From Paenibacillus sanguinis 2301083 = DSM 16941 (lineage in GTDB: Bacteria > Bacillota > Bacilli > Paenibacillales > Paenibacillaceae), in NCBI RefSeq assembly GCF_000374825.1, contig NZ_KB895387.1, positions 62,001 to 126,000 on the forward strand: a DNA stretch of 64,000 bases, read 5' to 3'. Position numbers and translations under genes: made by a program. The notes under the pieces were generated by a model. It searched no databases and was not told where the DNA came from. It saw only the letters and a program-made list of their open reading frames with translations. This document shows, piece by piece, positions 56,875 to 64,000 of this stretch (its first letter is position 1; the number at the start of each line of letters is the position of its first letter).

Positions 56875-57387
56875 TTAATAGGTTAGCAGCGCAAATACAT
56901 CAATACCTTGCAGCTTCTCGCGACCGTTCAACTCGCTTAACTCGATGAGAAAAGCAGTACCTACAACGTTGCCGCCCAATTGCCGTACCAAATTCACGGA
57001 GGTAGATATTGTTCCGCCTGTTGCCAGCAAATCATCGGCGATCAGCACATTTTGTCCCGGCTTAACCGCATCACAATGCATAGCCAGGCAGTCCTTGCCA
57101 TACTCCAGATCATATTCAACCTCGATCGTTTTGTATGGCAGCTTCCCGCTTTTACGAATCGGAATAAACCCTACGCCAAGGGCATAAGCCAGAGGAGCAC
57201 CAACTACAAATCCCCGGGCCTCGGGACCGGCAATCAGGTCAATCTTCAAGTCGCCCACAAGCTGCTTCAACTCGTCGATGGCCTTGCGATATGCATCACC
57301 GTCTTGAAGTAAAGTTGTAATATCCTTAAAGCTGATCCCGGGCTGGGGAAAATCAGGAATAACCCTGATATGTTCTTTAAAATCCAC
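56875..57387 (-). CDS. apt: Adenine phosphoribosyltransferase
   Basis: Purine salvage enzyme of 170 residues making AMP from adenine and PRPP. The N-terminal RVIPDFPQPGISFKDIT is the Apt hallmark. The PRPP motif VLIADDLLATGGT is at about 115-127, and AGPEARGFVVGAPLAYALG at about 54. The start is GTG at 57387 behind GGAGGAG. It stands 17 bases after recJ, in the conserved order recJ-apt-relA-dtd. Confidence 0.97.
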   Translation of the reverse strand: MDFKEHIRVIPDFPQPGISFKDITTLLQDGDAYRKAIDELKQLVGDLKIDLIAGPEARGFVVGAPLAYALGVGFIPIRKSGKLPYKTIEVEYDLEYGKDCLAMHCDAVKPGQNVLIADDLLATGGTISTSVNLVRQLGGNVVGTAFLIELSELNGREKLQGIDVFALLTY

Positions 57388-57404
57388 AAAAATCTCCTCC
57401 TATT

Positions 57405-59813
57405 TTATGAAGCCCCTTGGTTGTGAGCAAACATCCATTTAGTAATCTCCGGGACGCGGCCATACTCCAGCAATTGTTCCATATCAGCCAGCAGTTCCAG
57501 CTCCCGATAGCGTCTTGAGGTCTCAAGCGCCTGCTTGGCCGGAGAGGGATTCAGCTTGACTATCCCTGAGCTCCGTACCAGAAATCCTAATTCCTCGAAC
57601 ACGCCTAACGTCAGCAGCAGCATACGCTTGGACCAGCCAGTCCGTTTAGCCAGAGCAGCGAGCAACTCATCTTCGCGGAATCCCTGAGCAGCTTGCCGAT
57701 GGATCAACCCGTACACTTGCTTGAAATGATCGCGCGATGGCCGCTCAATCTTCTCTTGTGCAGAACGCCGCGGATGTAATAAGTATAAGCGCTCCAGCCC
57801 GGCAAATGCAGATAACATCCCCTGCCAGCTTTGCCGGGTATCCGGCAATTCAAGAACAAATAACGTTCCCACGCCATGGCTGCCGGTTCCTTGTGCTCGG
57901 CCATTCACCGGACGGACACCGTCTTTCTTATCATATACCCAAACCTGCATGTTCTTCAATTGGCCTATCGCAGATACATCAGTCGCAGGGTTGACCACAA
58001 CTGCCGGAAGTCCTGAGCCGCAAGCGGGCAAATTCATCAGCTTGTGATAAATCTCCTCCAACTGCTGCAGAGGTCGGCGGGAATCCCGATAATCAAACAC
58101 CTGAATATGCGACACCGTCAAATCCTGAATCATAAGCTGAGGCTTGCGTGAACCTTTCCATTCATTAATGCTGGCTTCGGCCACTATATCAAGTACAGCC
58201 TCCTCCGTTAGCAATGTGGACAACGCCCCTTTGCCAAAAGCAACCGCCTCAACAGTTTTGCCATTCTGAGCCACAATCAGCTTCAAATGCTTCCCGTCCG
58301 TGCCCATCTGCCGGCATTCCAGCAGCTTAAGTCCTCTCAGCAGAAGCTTGGGGCAAGCATTAGCCATGCCAAACGGCGCCAGACCTTCCAACTGCTCAAT
58401 CGCTTGCAGGGTGACCTCTTGCAACGAACAGCTTAGATCAATTTGCATAACGGGTACAAAATGTTCTGGTCCCAAGCGGGGAGCCGCAAAGCTCTGCAGC
58501 CGTTCTTTAAACGGCTCAATTCGGCTCTGATGCAGCGACATGCCCGCTGCTGAAGGGTGGCCGCCAAAATGATCAAGCAAATCGGCGCAATCAGTTAATG
58601 CCTCATACATGTCAAATCCGGGAATGGAACGTGCAGAGCCCTTGCATTCTCCGGTCTCCGGGTTAATCCCCAGTACAATCGTTGGTCGGTAATACCTTTC
58701 CAGCAGCTTGGAGGCAACGATACCAACCACTCCTGCATTCCAGCCTGTACCTGCCACTACAATGACATCTGGCAACGCGTCGTCCTGCGTCTGTTGCTCC
58801 AACTGTGCCAAGGCTTCTTGAGTTATTTCATCCACGAGCATCTGTCGCTCTTTATTAAGCAAATCCAGTTCCTCAGCGGTGTCCTCCGCTTCTTCCAGAC
58901 TATCCGCTGTCAGCAAAGCCACAGCTCGATTGGCATGGCTCATACGGCCGCTGGCATTAATACGCGGGGCTAAACCGAAAGCTACCGTCGTTGAGGTAAC
59001 ATCGCCGCTAGACCAGCCCGCGATCCCTAGCAACGCTGTAATACCAGGAAAAGACGATTTCGCCATCGATGCAAGCCCCGCCTTGACCATCACACGATTT
59101 TCATCGGTTAGCGGCATCAAATCAGCGATAGTTCCAAGAGCAACCAGTTCTGTCCAGGCTTGCGGAGTGTCCTCTTCCAGTAAGGCCTGCGCCAGCTTGT
59201 ACGCTACTCCAACACCCGCCAGTCCCTTGAAAGGATAAGTACAATAAGGAAGCTTGGGATTCACTAGCGTACAGGCCTCTGGCAGGATCGCCGGAGGCTC
59301 GTGATGATCTGTGACAACAACATCCATTCCGACGGAGTTGGCGTATGCTATTTGCTCCACAGCACTGATTCCAGTATCCACCGTTATGATCAGGCTGTAG
59401 CCCTTCTTGTGAAAGTGCTCCAGTACAGGGATATGCAAGCCGTACCCTTCCTTGGTACGGTGCGGAATGTAATAATCATATGTAGCGCCCATACGGCGCA
59501 TCAAGTAAATCATCAATGTCGTAGAGGACACGCCATCGGCATCGTAATCGCCATATATCAGTATACGTTCCCCTTCAGCTATGGCGCGGCGAATACGTGA
59601 TACGGCTTCCCCCATGCCGCTAAGCAGCAGTGGATCATGCTGCTCTGTCAGGTCCCCATTCAAGAATAGCTCGGCCTGCCGCGCGTCCTCCATCCCTCTT
59701 GTAACGAGCAAGGAAGCAAGCAGTGGTGAAATATCTAACTGATCAGCAAGCTCCCGGGAGCTATTTACATCAACAGGCAATACCTCCCAGCGTGATTTGG
59801 CATGAAGCAACAT
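57405..59813 (-). CDS. recJ: Single-stranded-DNA-specific exonuclease RecJ
   Basis: 5'-3' ssDNA exonuclease of 802 residues used in repair and recombination. The DHH core has motif I ILIYGDYDADGVSSTTLM (about 80), motif II TVDTGIS (about 134) and motif III VVVTDHHEPP (about 155). The DHHA1 domain has GGHPSAAGMSL at about 427, and the C-terminal RecJ_C/OB region extends to the end. The ATG at 59813 is five bases after GGGAGG; the GTG two codons upstream is less likely. Long members such as this carry the extra Firmicute C-terminal domain. Confidence 0.95.
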   Translation of the reverse strand: MLLHAKSRWEVLPVDVNSSRELADQLDISPLLASLLVTRGMEDARQAELFLNGDLTEQHDPLLLSGMGEAVSRIRRAIAEGERILIYGDYDADGVSSTTLMIYLMRRMGATYDYYIPHRTKEGYGLHIPVLEHFHKKGYSLIITVDTGISAVEQIAYANSVGMDVVVTDHHEPPAILPEACTLVNPKLPYCTYPFKGLAGVGVAYKLAQALLEEDTPQAWTELVALGTIADLMPLTDENRVMVKAGLASMAKSSFPGITALLGIAGWSSGDVTSTTVAFGLAPRINASGRMSHANRAVALLTADSLEEAEDTAEELDLLNKERQMLVDEITQEALAQLEQQTQDDALPDVIVVAGTGWNAGVVGIVASKLLERYYRPTIVLGINPETGECKGSARSIPGFDMYEALTDCADLLDHFGGHPSAAGMSLHQSRIEPFKERLQSFAAPRLGPEHFVPVMQIDLSCSLQEVTLQAIEQLEGLAPFGMANACPKLLLRGLKLLECRQMGTDGKHLKLIVAQNGKTVEAVAFGKGALSTLLTEEAVLDIVAEASINEWKGSRKPQLMIQDLTVSHIQVFDYRDSRRPLQQLEEIYHKLMNLPACGSGLPAVVVNPATDVSAIGQLKNMQVWVYDKKDGVRPVNGRAQGTGSHGVGTLFVLELPDTRQSWQGMLSAFAGLERLYLLHPRRSAQEKIERPSRDHFKQVYGLIHRQAAQGFREDELLAALAKRTGWSKRMLLLTLGVFEELGFLVRSSGIVKLNPSPAKQALETSRRYRELELLADMEQLLEYGRVPEITKWMFAHNQGAS

Positions 59814-59851
59814 CGGCACCTCCCTTCTGTCATTACTCAGCTGCCCTCCGC

Positions 59852-60805
59852 TTATTGAAGCAGACTTGGCAGATCGTTGTCGGATTCCTCGGTATTGCTT
59901 TTGTAAGGGTAACCTGCATCGTAGGGTTTCACTTGAATTCGAACATTAATCACATGAGGGAAACGGTTAAGAAGCAGCAACCTGGCCCGATTGGCGATTT
60001 CATTGGCCTCCAGCACCGTAATCTTGGGGTTGACGCTAATTTTCGCATTAATTGTAACGTAATGTCCGTTCTCCAGAGCGTGCAGCTCTTCCACCGCAAT
60101 CACGCCATGCACTCTTTGAACCGTATCAATGAATGAGGCCGCATCCTCTTCCTGCATTCGGAATACAGGCATGTCATAAAGCGATGTCTTCACCAAATGA
60201 TAGGAACGCAACAAAATATGACAAGCTACAATGAGAGCAGCAATCGGTTCAAGGTATAGCAATGCCGGAATATCCCACACATGGCCTCCCATGGCCGCAG
60301 CTACACCAACCAATATGGTCACAGAAGAAAATAACGAGTGGCGATGGCTCTCCACAAGCCGGCGTCCTTCCATAGCTTCTCTTCCGAATTGCCGTATTTG
60401 GAACTGGAATATCAATTCCTTCAGGGCCATTGAGAACAATATAGATACAAAAGGCAGCGCCTCTGGCGGGGTAATATCGGATGTTGCAATGGCAGTAATT
60501 CCAGCAATCAGAAGCTGCAATGCGCCCATCATCAGAAATATGGAAAGAAAAATGGCAGACAACGGGCTCGCCGTATCCTGGCGAGGCCGTGATCCTTCCT
60601 GTTTGTGCCGGCGTTTTGTTCCTGGCAAGCGCAGCTTGGTTGCGACGCTGACGGCCGCATCATGAGTAGAGTACAAAGCTCCCGCCAGCAAGGCCTGACT
60701 GCCGAATATCCAGCCTACCAGCCCTTTGAATATAGCGAGTCCAACATCGCTGACGATGCCAAGCCAAGTCGTTGATTGCCGCAGCATGTCTTGTTCTCGT
60801 GTCAT
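59852..60805 (-). CDS. CDF-like membrane protein lacking the metal-site aspartates
   Basis: 317-residue protein of cation diffusion facilitator layout: membrane segments at about 20-45, 80-105, 115-135, 150-170 and 180-200, and a cytoplasmic domain (about 215-290) ending with VNPKITVLEANEIANRA. The usual ADA-H-x3-D of segment 2 reads AGALYSTHDAA, and the HS-D-x3-S of segment 5 reads HRHSLFSS, so the first Asp and segment-5 Asp are missing. It may have lost or changed its metal site. AGGAGG precedes the ATG at 60805; the upstream frame extension of 23 codons has no site. It lies immediately before recJ. Confidence 0.8.
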   Translation of the reverse strand: MTREQDMLRQSTTWLGIVSDVGLAIFKGLVGWIFGSQALLAGALYSTHDAAVSVATKLRLPGTKRRHKQEGSRPRQDTASPLSAIFLSIFLMMGALQLLIAGITAIATSDITPPEALPFVSILFSMALKELIFQFQIRQFGREAMEGRRLVESHRHSLFSSVTILVGVAAAMGGHVWDIPALLYLEPIAALIVACHILLRSYHLVKTSLYDMPVFRMQEEDAASFIDTVQRVHGVIAVEELHALENGHYVTINAKISVNPKITVLEANEIANRARLLLLNRFPHVINVRIQVKPYDAGYPYKSNTEESDNDLPSLLQ

Positions 60806-60847
60806 AGTCAACCTCCTGAAGCACCTAAAACTGAAAAGAGCGGGAAA

Positions 60848-60869
60848 GCCGCGTCTAGATCGACGCGGC
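60848..60869 (-). terminator. Hairpin between secF and the CDF-like gene
   Basis: GCCGCGTC (60848-60855) with GACGCGGC (60862-60869), six-base loop, followed by TTTCCC on the minus strand. It ends the secDF transcript in part. Confidence 0.62.
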
Positions 60870-60920
60870 CCCATCCCTAACCAGCAAATAAATTACATGA
60901 CAACACAACAAAATGGCCAT

Positions 60921-61808
60921 TTAAGACGCTTTCGCTGTGCGCTTTTGCTTGCTTTTCAACAAGAACCAGAGTGGGCTTGCCACAAAGATGGTTGAGTACG
61001 CCCCGAACAGCAAACCGATAACCATAGCCAGCGAGAACATCCGAATGGATTCCCCGCCTAACAGGAACAGGAACAATGCCGCTGCAAATACAGTCAAAGC
61101 CGTGTACAAGGAACGCATAATCGTTTGCGATATACTTTGATTGACCAGATGGATTAAATCCTCGCGGGTTTTCGTCTTGGCAAAACGCAAGTTCTCCCGA
61201 ATACGGTCAAAGATAACGATGGTATCGTTAATGGAATAACCAATAATCGTCAGTACCGCGATGATAAAGGTAGAGTCCACCTCAAGCCGGAAGATAGAGA
61301 ACACAGTAACCACCATAAAGGCATCATGCAGCAATGCTACTATGGCAGCCACGGCAAAACGCCATTCAAAACGAATGCCGACATAGACGATGATGCCCAG
61401 GCAAGAGATCAGTACAGCATAGATCGCATTAAGCGCTAATTCCTTAGCCATTTCAGGGTCTACCGTATTCACTTCAAAGGAAGCTTTATCGTCCAGCTTC
61501 AAAATTTCATTTTTCAGCTCAAAGTCATTATTCTGGCTAAGCACTGTATCAAAACGGATGTTCATCCGCTCTTCCCCTGCACTGATCACCGTGCCTTCAC
61601 GAATGTTCAGCTTCTCCAGAATAGGTTCAACTTGCTCGGACGTAAGCGGCTTGGACAATGTAATATCCACGTTGGAACCCGCTTTGAAGTCAACGCTATA
61701 GTTCAAACCAAAGATAGATAGGCAAATTACACCAACAATGGTCAGGATAATAGATATCGTATAGAAGTAACGGCTCAGATGCACATAGTCCAAATTTTTA
61801 AAGCTCAC
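60921..61808 (-). CDS. secF: Protein translocase subunit SecF
   Basis: RND-type accessory translocase subunit of 295 residues helping pre-protein release with the proton gradient. Six membrane segments are seen: segment 1 about 13-33, then the P1-type domain (about 35-125), then five segments from about 125 on. NYSVDFKAGSNVDITL, GYSINDTIVIFDRIRENLR (about 195) and GGESIRMFSLAMVIGLLFGAYSTIFVASP are the SecF signatures. The GTG at 61808 lies 10 bases after AAGGAG and overlaps the secD end. Confidence 0.96.
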   Translation of the reverse strand: MSFKNLDYVHLSRYFYTISIILTIVGVICLSIFGLNYSVDFKAGSNVDITLSKPLTSEQVEPILEKLNIREGTVISAGEERMNIRFDTVLSQNNDFELKNEILKLDDKASFEVNTVDPEMAKELALNAIYAVLISCLGIIVYVGIRFEWRFAVAAIVALLHDAFMVVTVFSIFRLEVDSTFIIAVLTIIGYSINDTIVIFDRIRENLRFAKTKTREDLIHLVNQSISQTIMRSLYTALTVFAAALFLFLLGGESIRMFSLAMVIGLLFGAYSTIFVASPLWFLLKSKQKRTAKAS

Positions 61809-63051
61809 GAATATCACGCTCCTTCACACCGAAATATTTCGGTTTCAACAGCTTGCCAGCCTTAAGCAGCAGGTTCAGCATGAAACGGGAGAGATATACA
61901 TTCGTGGCAATCCCCAGTATGATCTCTACGATGAGCACCAAGGCAAACCCTTTGACAGCCCCCGTACCATAAGCGTACATTACGGCTGCAACGATAATCG
62001 TTGTAATCTGCGAGTCAAGCACTGTCCGCAGAGAGTGCCGGTCCCCGGCTTTAACAGCAGACATAACGCTTCGGCCCGCTCGTATCTCCTCATGAATCCG
62101 CTCATTGGTAATAATATTGGCATCGACGGCCATACCCACACCGAGTACAAACGCAGCAATTCCCGGCAAGGTCAGGGTGAAATCGGCCCAAACGAAAATG
62201 AGAATGAGCAGCCATGTATGCACAATCAGCGTAAAAGCAGCAATTAAACCTGGCACACGGTACATTCCGATCATGAATACCAAAATGAACAGAGAGGCAA
62301 TCAAGCCAGCCTCGATCGTCTCGTCCAGCGATTGCTTACCGAGCGTTGCTCCGATACTTTGTGAATACTTCTCGGTGAGATTCAACGGCAATGCACCCAA
62401 GTTAATGGTGTCGCGCAATTCCTTCGCTTTATCAAGATCTCCGCCTACGCTGATCTGAGCAGAACCATCTGTCAGAACGGCCTGGACCACCGGGTCAGAA
62501 ATAAGTTCCTCATTCATGTAGATGGCAAGCGGCTGACCGAGCAAACGCTTGGTCACTTCGGCAAACTTCTCTTTGCTGTTCACCTTGATGCTAACGAGGG
62601 GCTCGTTCATTTGTCCGAACTCCAGCTTGGCCCCGTTGGCAGCAAAATCCGTGCCGATCATCTCAATCTTGTTATACTGGTTTGGATCAGTCTCTGTACC
62701 ATCCTTGCTTCGGAAGGTCAGAGACGCAGGCTCCTGCATCGTTTCGCGAACCGTCTTCTCATCTGTAACACCCGCTAATTTCAAACGGATACGATTCGTT
62801 CCCTCCGTTGTCACTTCCGGCTCGCTTGTACCAAGCTTGTTGGCGCGCTCCTCCAAACTTTTAGCCGTTTGGATCAATGATTCCTTCGTGACCTGTGTGC
62901 CGCCTTCAAGCGGACTGGCTTCATACAAAATTTCAAAGCCGCCCTTGAGGTCAAGACCAAGACGGACGTCTTTTAGCAGGCCGGGGGTTGTCCATCCCAT
63001 GATGGCAAAGGATACAACCACGACGGTTATGAATGCGATAATTCTTTTCAT
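61798..63051 (-). CDS. secD: Protein translocase subunit SecD
   Basis: 417-residue RND-type partner of SecF. An N-terminal membrane segment (about 4-22), then LGLDLKGGFEILYEA (D1 motif near 32), the extracellular P1 domain (about 50-225), and segments 2-6 from about 245. AFVLGVGMAVDANIITNERIHEEIRAG at about 300 is the D4/D5 signature. Here secD and secF are separate genes; B. subtilis has them fused, so this species keeps the split state. The ATG at 63051 has AAAGGGG before it. The near-consensus promoter at 63090-63118 drives the pair. Confidence 0.97.
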   Translation of the reverse strand: MKRIIAFITVVVVSFAIMGWTTPGLLKDVRLGLDLKGGFEILYEASPLEGGTQVTKESLIQTAKSLEERANKLGTSEPEVTTEGTNRIRLKLAGVTDEKTVRETMQEPASLTFRSKDGTETDPNQYNKIEMIGTDFAANGAKLEFGQMNEPLVSIKVNSKEKFAEVTKRLLGQPLAIYMNEELISDPVVQAVLTDGSAQISVGGDLDKAKELRDTINLGALPLNLTEKYSQSIGATLGKQSLDETIEAGLIASLFILVFMIGMYRVPGLIAAFTLIVHTWLLILIFVWADFTLTLPGIAAFVLGVGMAVDANIITNERIHEEIRAGRSVMSAVKAGDRHSLRTVLDSQITTIIVAAVMYAYGTGAVKGFALVLIVEIILGIATNVYLSRFMLNLLLKAGKLLKPKYFGVKERDIREL

Positions 63052-63089
63052 CCCGTACTTCGTTCCCCTTTCAAATTCTCAATATTCCT

Positions 63090-63118
63090 ATTATAGCTAT
63101 GCCATATTGACCAGTCAA
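63090..63118 (-). promoter_or_regulatory. Sigma-A promoter of secD-secF
   Basis: TTGACT (63118-63113), 17 bases, TATAAT (63095-63090): near consensus, about 40 bases before the secD start. Confidence 0.85.
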
Positions 63119-63197
63119 TTTATATGAAAAACTTCTCTTCGTGCTCGTTAAGTCCTGGCCCTCTATCCAAAAAATTCATCATTGACGTCATGGCAAC

Positions 63198-63230
63198 AAA
63201 AAGGACCCCACTTACTCAAAATGGGGATCC
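63198..63230 (-). terminator. Terminator overlapping the end of comN
   Basis: GGACCCCA (63203-63210) with TGGGGATCC (63222-63230), one bulge, and a T run on the minus strand. The rising arm contains the last codons and the loop the stop codon of comN. Confidence 0.78.
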
Positions 63231-63470
63231 ACGATATGCGGAAATCGTCATATAATTCATAAACTGAGTCGCTTTTAGTGAGAGAATATCATTAACCAGT
63301 TGATGTAACGGAGGGGGGCCGCTTTTCTCATATTTATAGCTAACACACTCCCAGATATCCGCGCCGGTAACTTGCTCGTACCCGATGAGTCTAAACTCCT
63401 CAGCTTTACTGCGGCACAGGCCTTCGATCGCCTCGTTCAATTGTTGTTCCGTCATTTCCTCTTCTGTCAC
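63216..63470 (-). CDS. comN: Post-transcriptional regulator ComN (YrzD)
   Basis: 84-residue ComN-family protein; in B. subtilis it controls comE mRNA and polar localisation, required for competence. The family segment KAEEFRLIGYEQVTGADIWECV and the SLKATQFMNYMTI motif near the C-terminus are clear. The GTG at 63470 has AAGGAGG at the right distance; the frame runs six codons further upstream. It stands between secD and spoVB, as in B. subtilis. Confidence 0.85.
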   Translation of the reverse strand: MTEEEMTEQQLNEAIEGLCRSKAEEFRLIGYEQVTGADIWECVSYKYEKSGPPPLHQLVNDILSLKATQFMNYMTISAYRGSPF

Positions 63471-63537
63471 GATCCAGCCTCCTTCCAACCCTCTTATTCC
63501 TATATTCTACTCTAATTCTTCATTTCCTGCCTATACG

Positions 63538-63576
63538 AGGTTGTTCAAAAAGTCGTCTTCCCAGAACGAAGTTGAA
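63538..63576 (+). repeat. Dispersed repeat, copy 3
   Basis: TTGTTCAAAAAGTCGTCTTC then CCAGAACGAAGTTGAACGAA: matches the first 25 bases of copies 1 and 2, then diverges. It lies between comN and spoVB. Confidence 0.75.
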
Positions 63577-63676
63577 CGAACAAGTCATGAATAGGGACAG
63601 GTTCAACATATTCATAGAAGAGAGGCTTTGCCGCCTCCATGGAAATTCAAAAGCTGGCGGAGGAAGAGGGATTACC

Positions 63677-64000
63677 TTGAATAAGCAAACTTTTATCCAG
63701 GGGACAATGATATTATTGGCGGCTGGAATCATCAATCGTATTTTGGGCTTTATACCGCGGATTATGCTGCCCCGAATTATCGGGGCCGAAGGTGTGGGTC
63801 TTTACCAACTGGGCTATCCGTTTTTTCTTGTCATGGTAACAATTATTACCGGTGGGATTCCGCTTGCTGTCGCCAAGCTGGTGGCCGAAGCGGAGTCTTC
63901 GGGCAAACCTGAACGGGCAGCATCTGTATTGCGGACAAGCCTGGTCTTTACTACTGCTGCCGGGTTCCTGTTTACATTTCTCTGTCTGTTTGGCGCGCCA
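63677..64000 (+). CDS. spoVB: Stage V sporulation protein B / MATE-like lipid flippase, 3' end cut off
   Basis: Polytopic MOP-superfamily protein; SpoVB is required for spore cortex synthesis and may flip a precursor. About 108 codons are present before the right edge. Membrane segments begin at about residue 9 (GTMILLAAGIINRIL) and 45, with FIPRIMLPRIIGAEGVGLYQLG, the family's conserved loop. VTIITGGIPLAVAKLVAEAES follows. The start is TTG at 63677 after GAGG. It lies divergent from comN, as in Bacillales. Confidence 0.9.
   Translation, partial: MNKQTFIQGTMILLAAGIINRILGFIPRIMLPRIIGAEGVGLYQLGYPFFLVMVTIITGGIPLAVAKLVAEAESSGKPERAASVLRTSLVFTTAAGFLFTFLCLFGAP

Overview
The window looks like a chromosomal segment of a spore-forming Firmicute of the Paenibacillus type. 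The basis is gene content and order: from about 17.8 kb to the right end the genes follow the Bacillus subtilis yrr/yrv neighbourhood (pbpI, trhP2/trhP1, mltG, DUF1292, ruvX, yrzL, alaS, yrrI, [mtl insertion], yrrD-like, cysteine desulfurase, cymR, mnmA, rarA, tcdA, aspS, hisS, dtd, relA, apt, recJ, secD/secF, comN, spoVB), with accessory genes inserted. Strong GGAGG-type ribosome binding sites, many TTG/GTG starts, two T-boxes and promoters resembling sigma-A, sigma-W and sigma-D sites agree with this. I saw no rRNA, tRNA, CRISPR array, prophage or complete IS element.

Layout. 1-1.5 kb: flotillin and its NfeD partner behind a sigma-W-type promoter. 1.7-7.9 kb: iron alcohol dehydrogenase, then the galK-galE-galT operon (Leloir pathway) with a divergent AraC regulator. 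7.9-11.8 kb: sirtuin, HAD phosphatase, a KGG-repeat stress protein and ilvD. 11.9-17.6 kb: a membrane polysaccharide deacetylase, a class B PBP and a chemoreceptor behind a sigma-D-type promoter. 17.8-26.9 kb: tRNA hydroxylation pair, mltG, two DUF1292 genes, ruvX, yrzL, T-box-controlled alaS and an AI-2E family membrane protein. 27.3-32.7 kb: mannitol operon mtlA-mtlR-mtlF-mtlD with a cre site. 32.9-44.3 kb: Fe-S/thio-modification genes (cysteine desulfurase, CymR, MnmA), a TetR/MFS pair sharing an operator, a manganese-type CDF exporter, rarA, a small HTH protein and an HNH protein. 44.3-52.6 kb: HelD, tcdA, T-box-controlled hisS-aspS, hypothetical genes and dtd. 52.6-64 kb: relA, uracil permease, apt, recJ, a degenerate CDF-like protein, secD/secF as separate genes, comN and the start of spoVB.

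The core genes serve translation quality and stress: aminoacyl-tRNA supply (AlaS, HisS, AspS), tRNA modification (MnmA, TrhP1/2, TcdA), D-aminoacyl-tRNA clearance (Dtd), the stringent response (RelA), and transcription or replication rescue (HelD, RarA, RecJ, RuvX). Carbon-use modules (gal, mtl) sit around or inside this block. The less ordinary items are a dispersed 45-280 bp repeat whose end supplies the last codons of mtlD, a 10-codon remnant resembling a holin-like toxin start, a 55-codon gene after dtd, a CDF-like protein lacking the metal-site aspartates, and an intergenic region with GTAAGAC direct and inverted repeats. I did not find a convincing wholly new system; these are the best leads.
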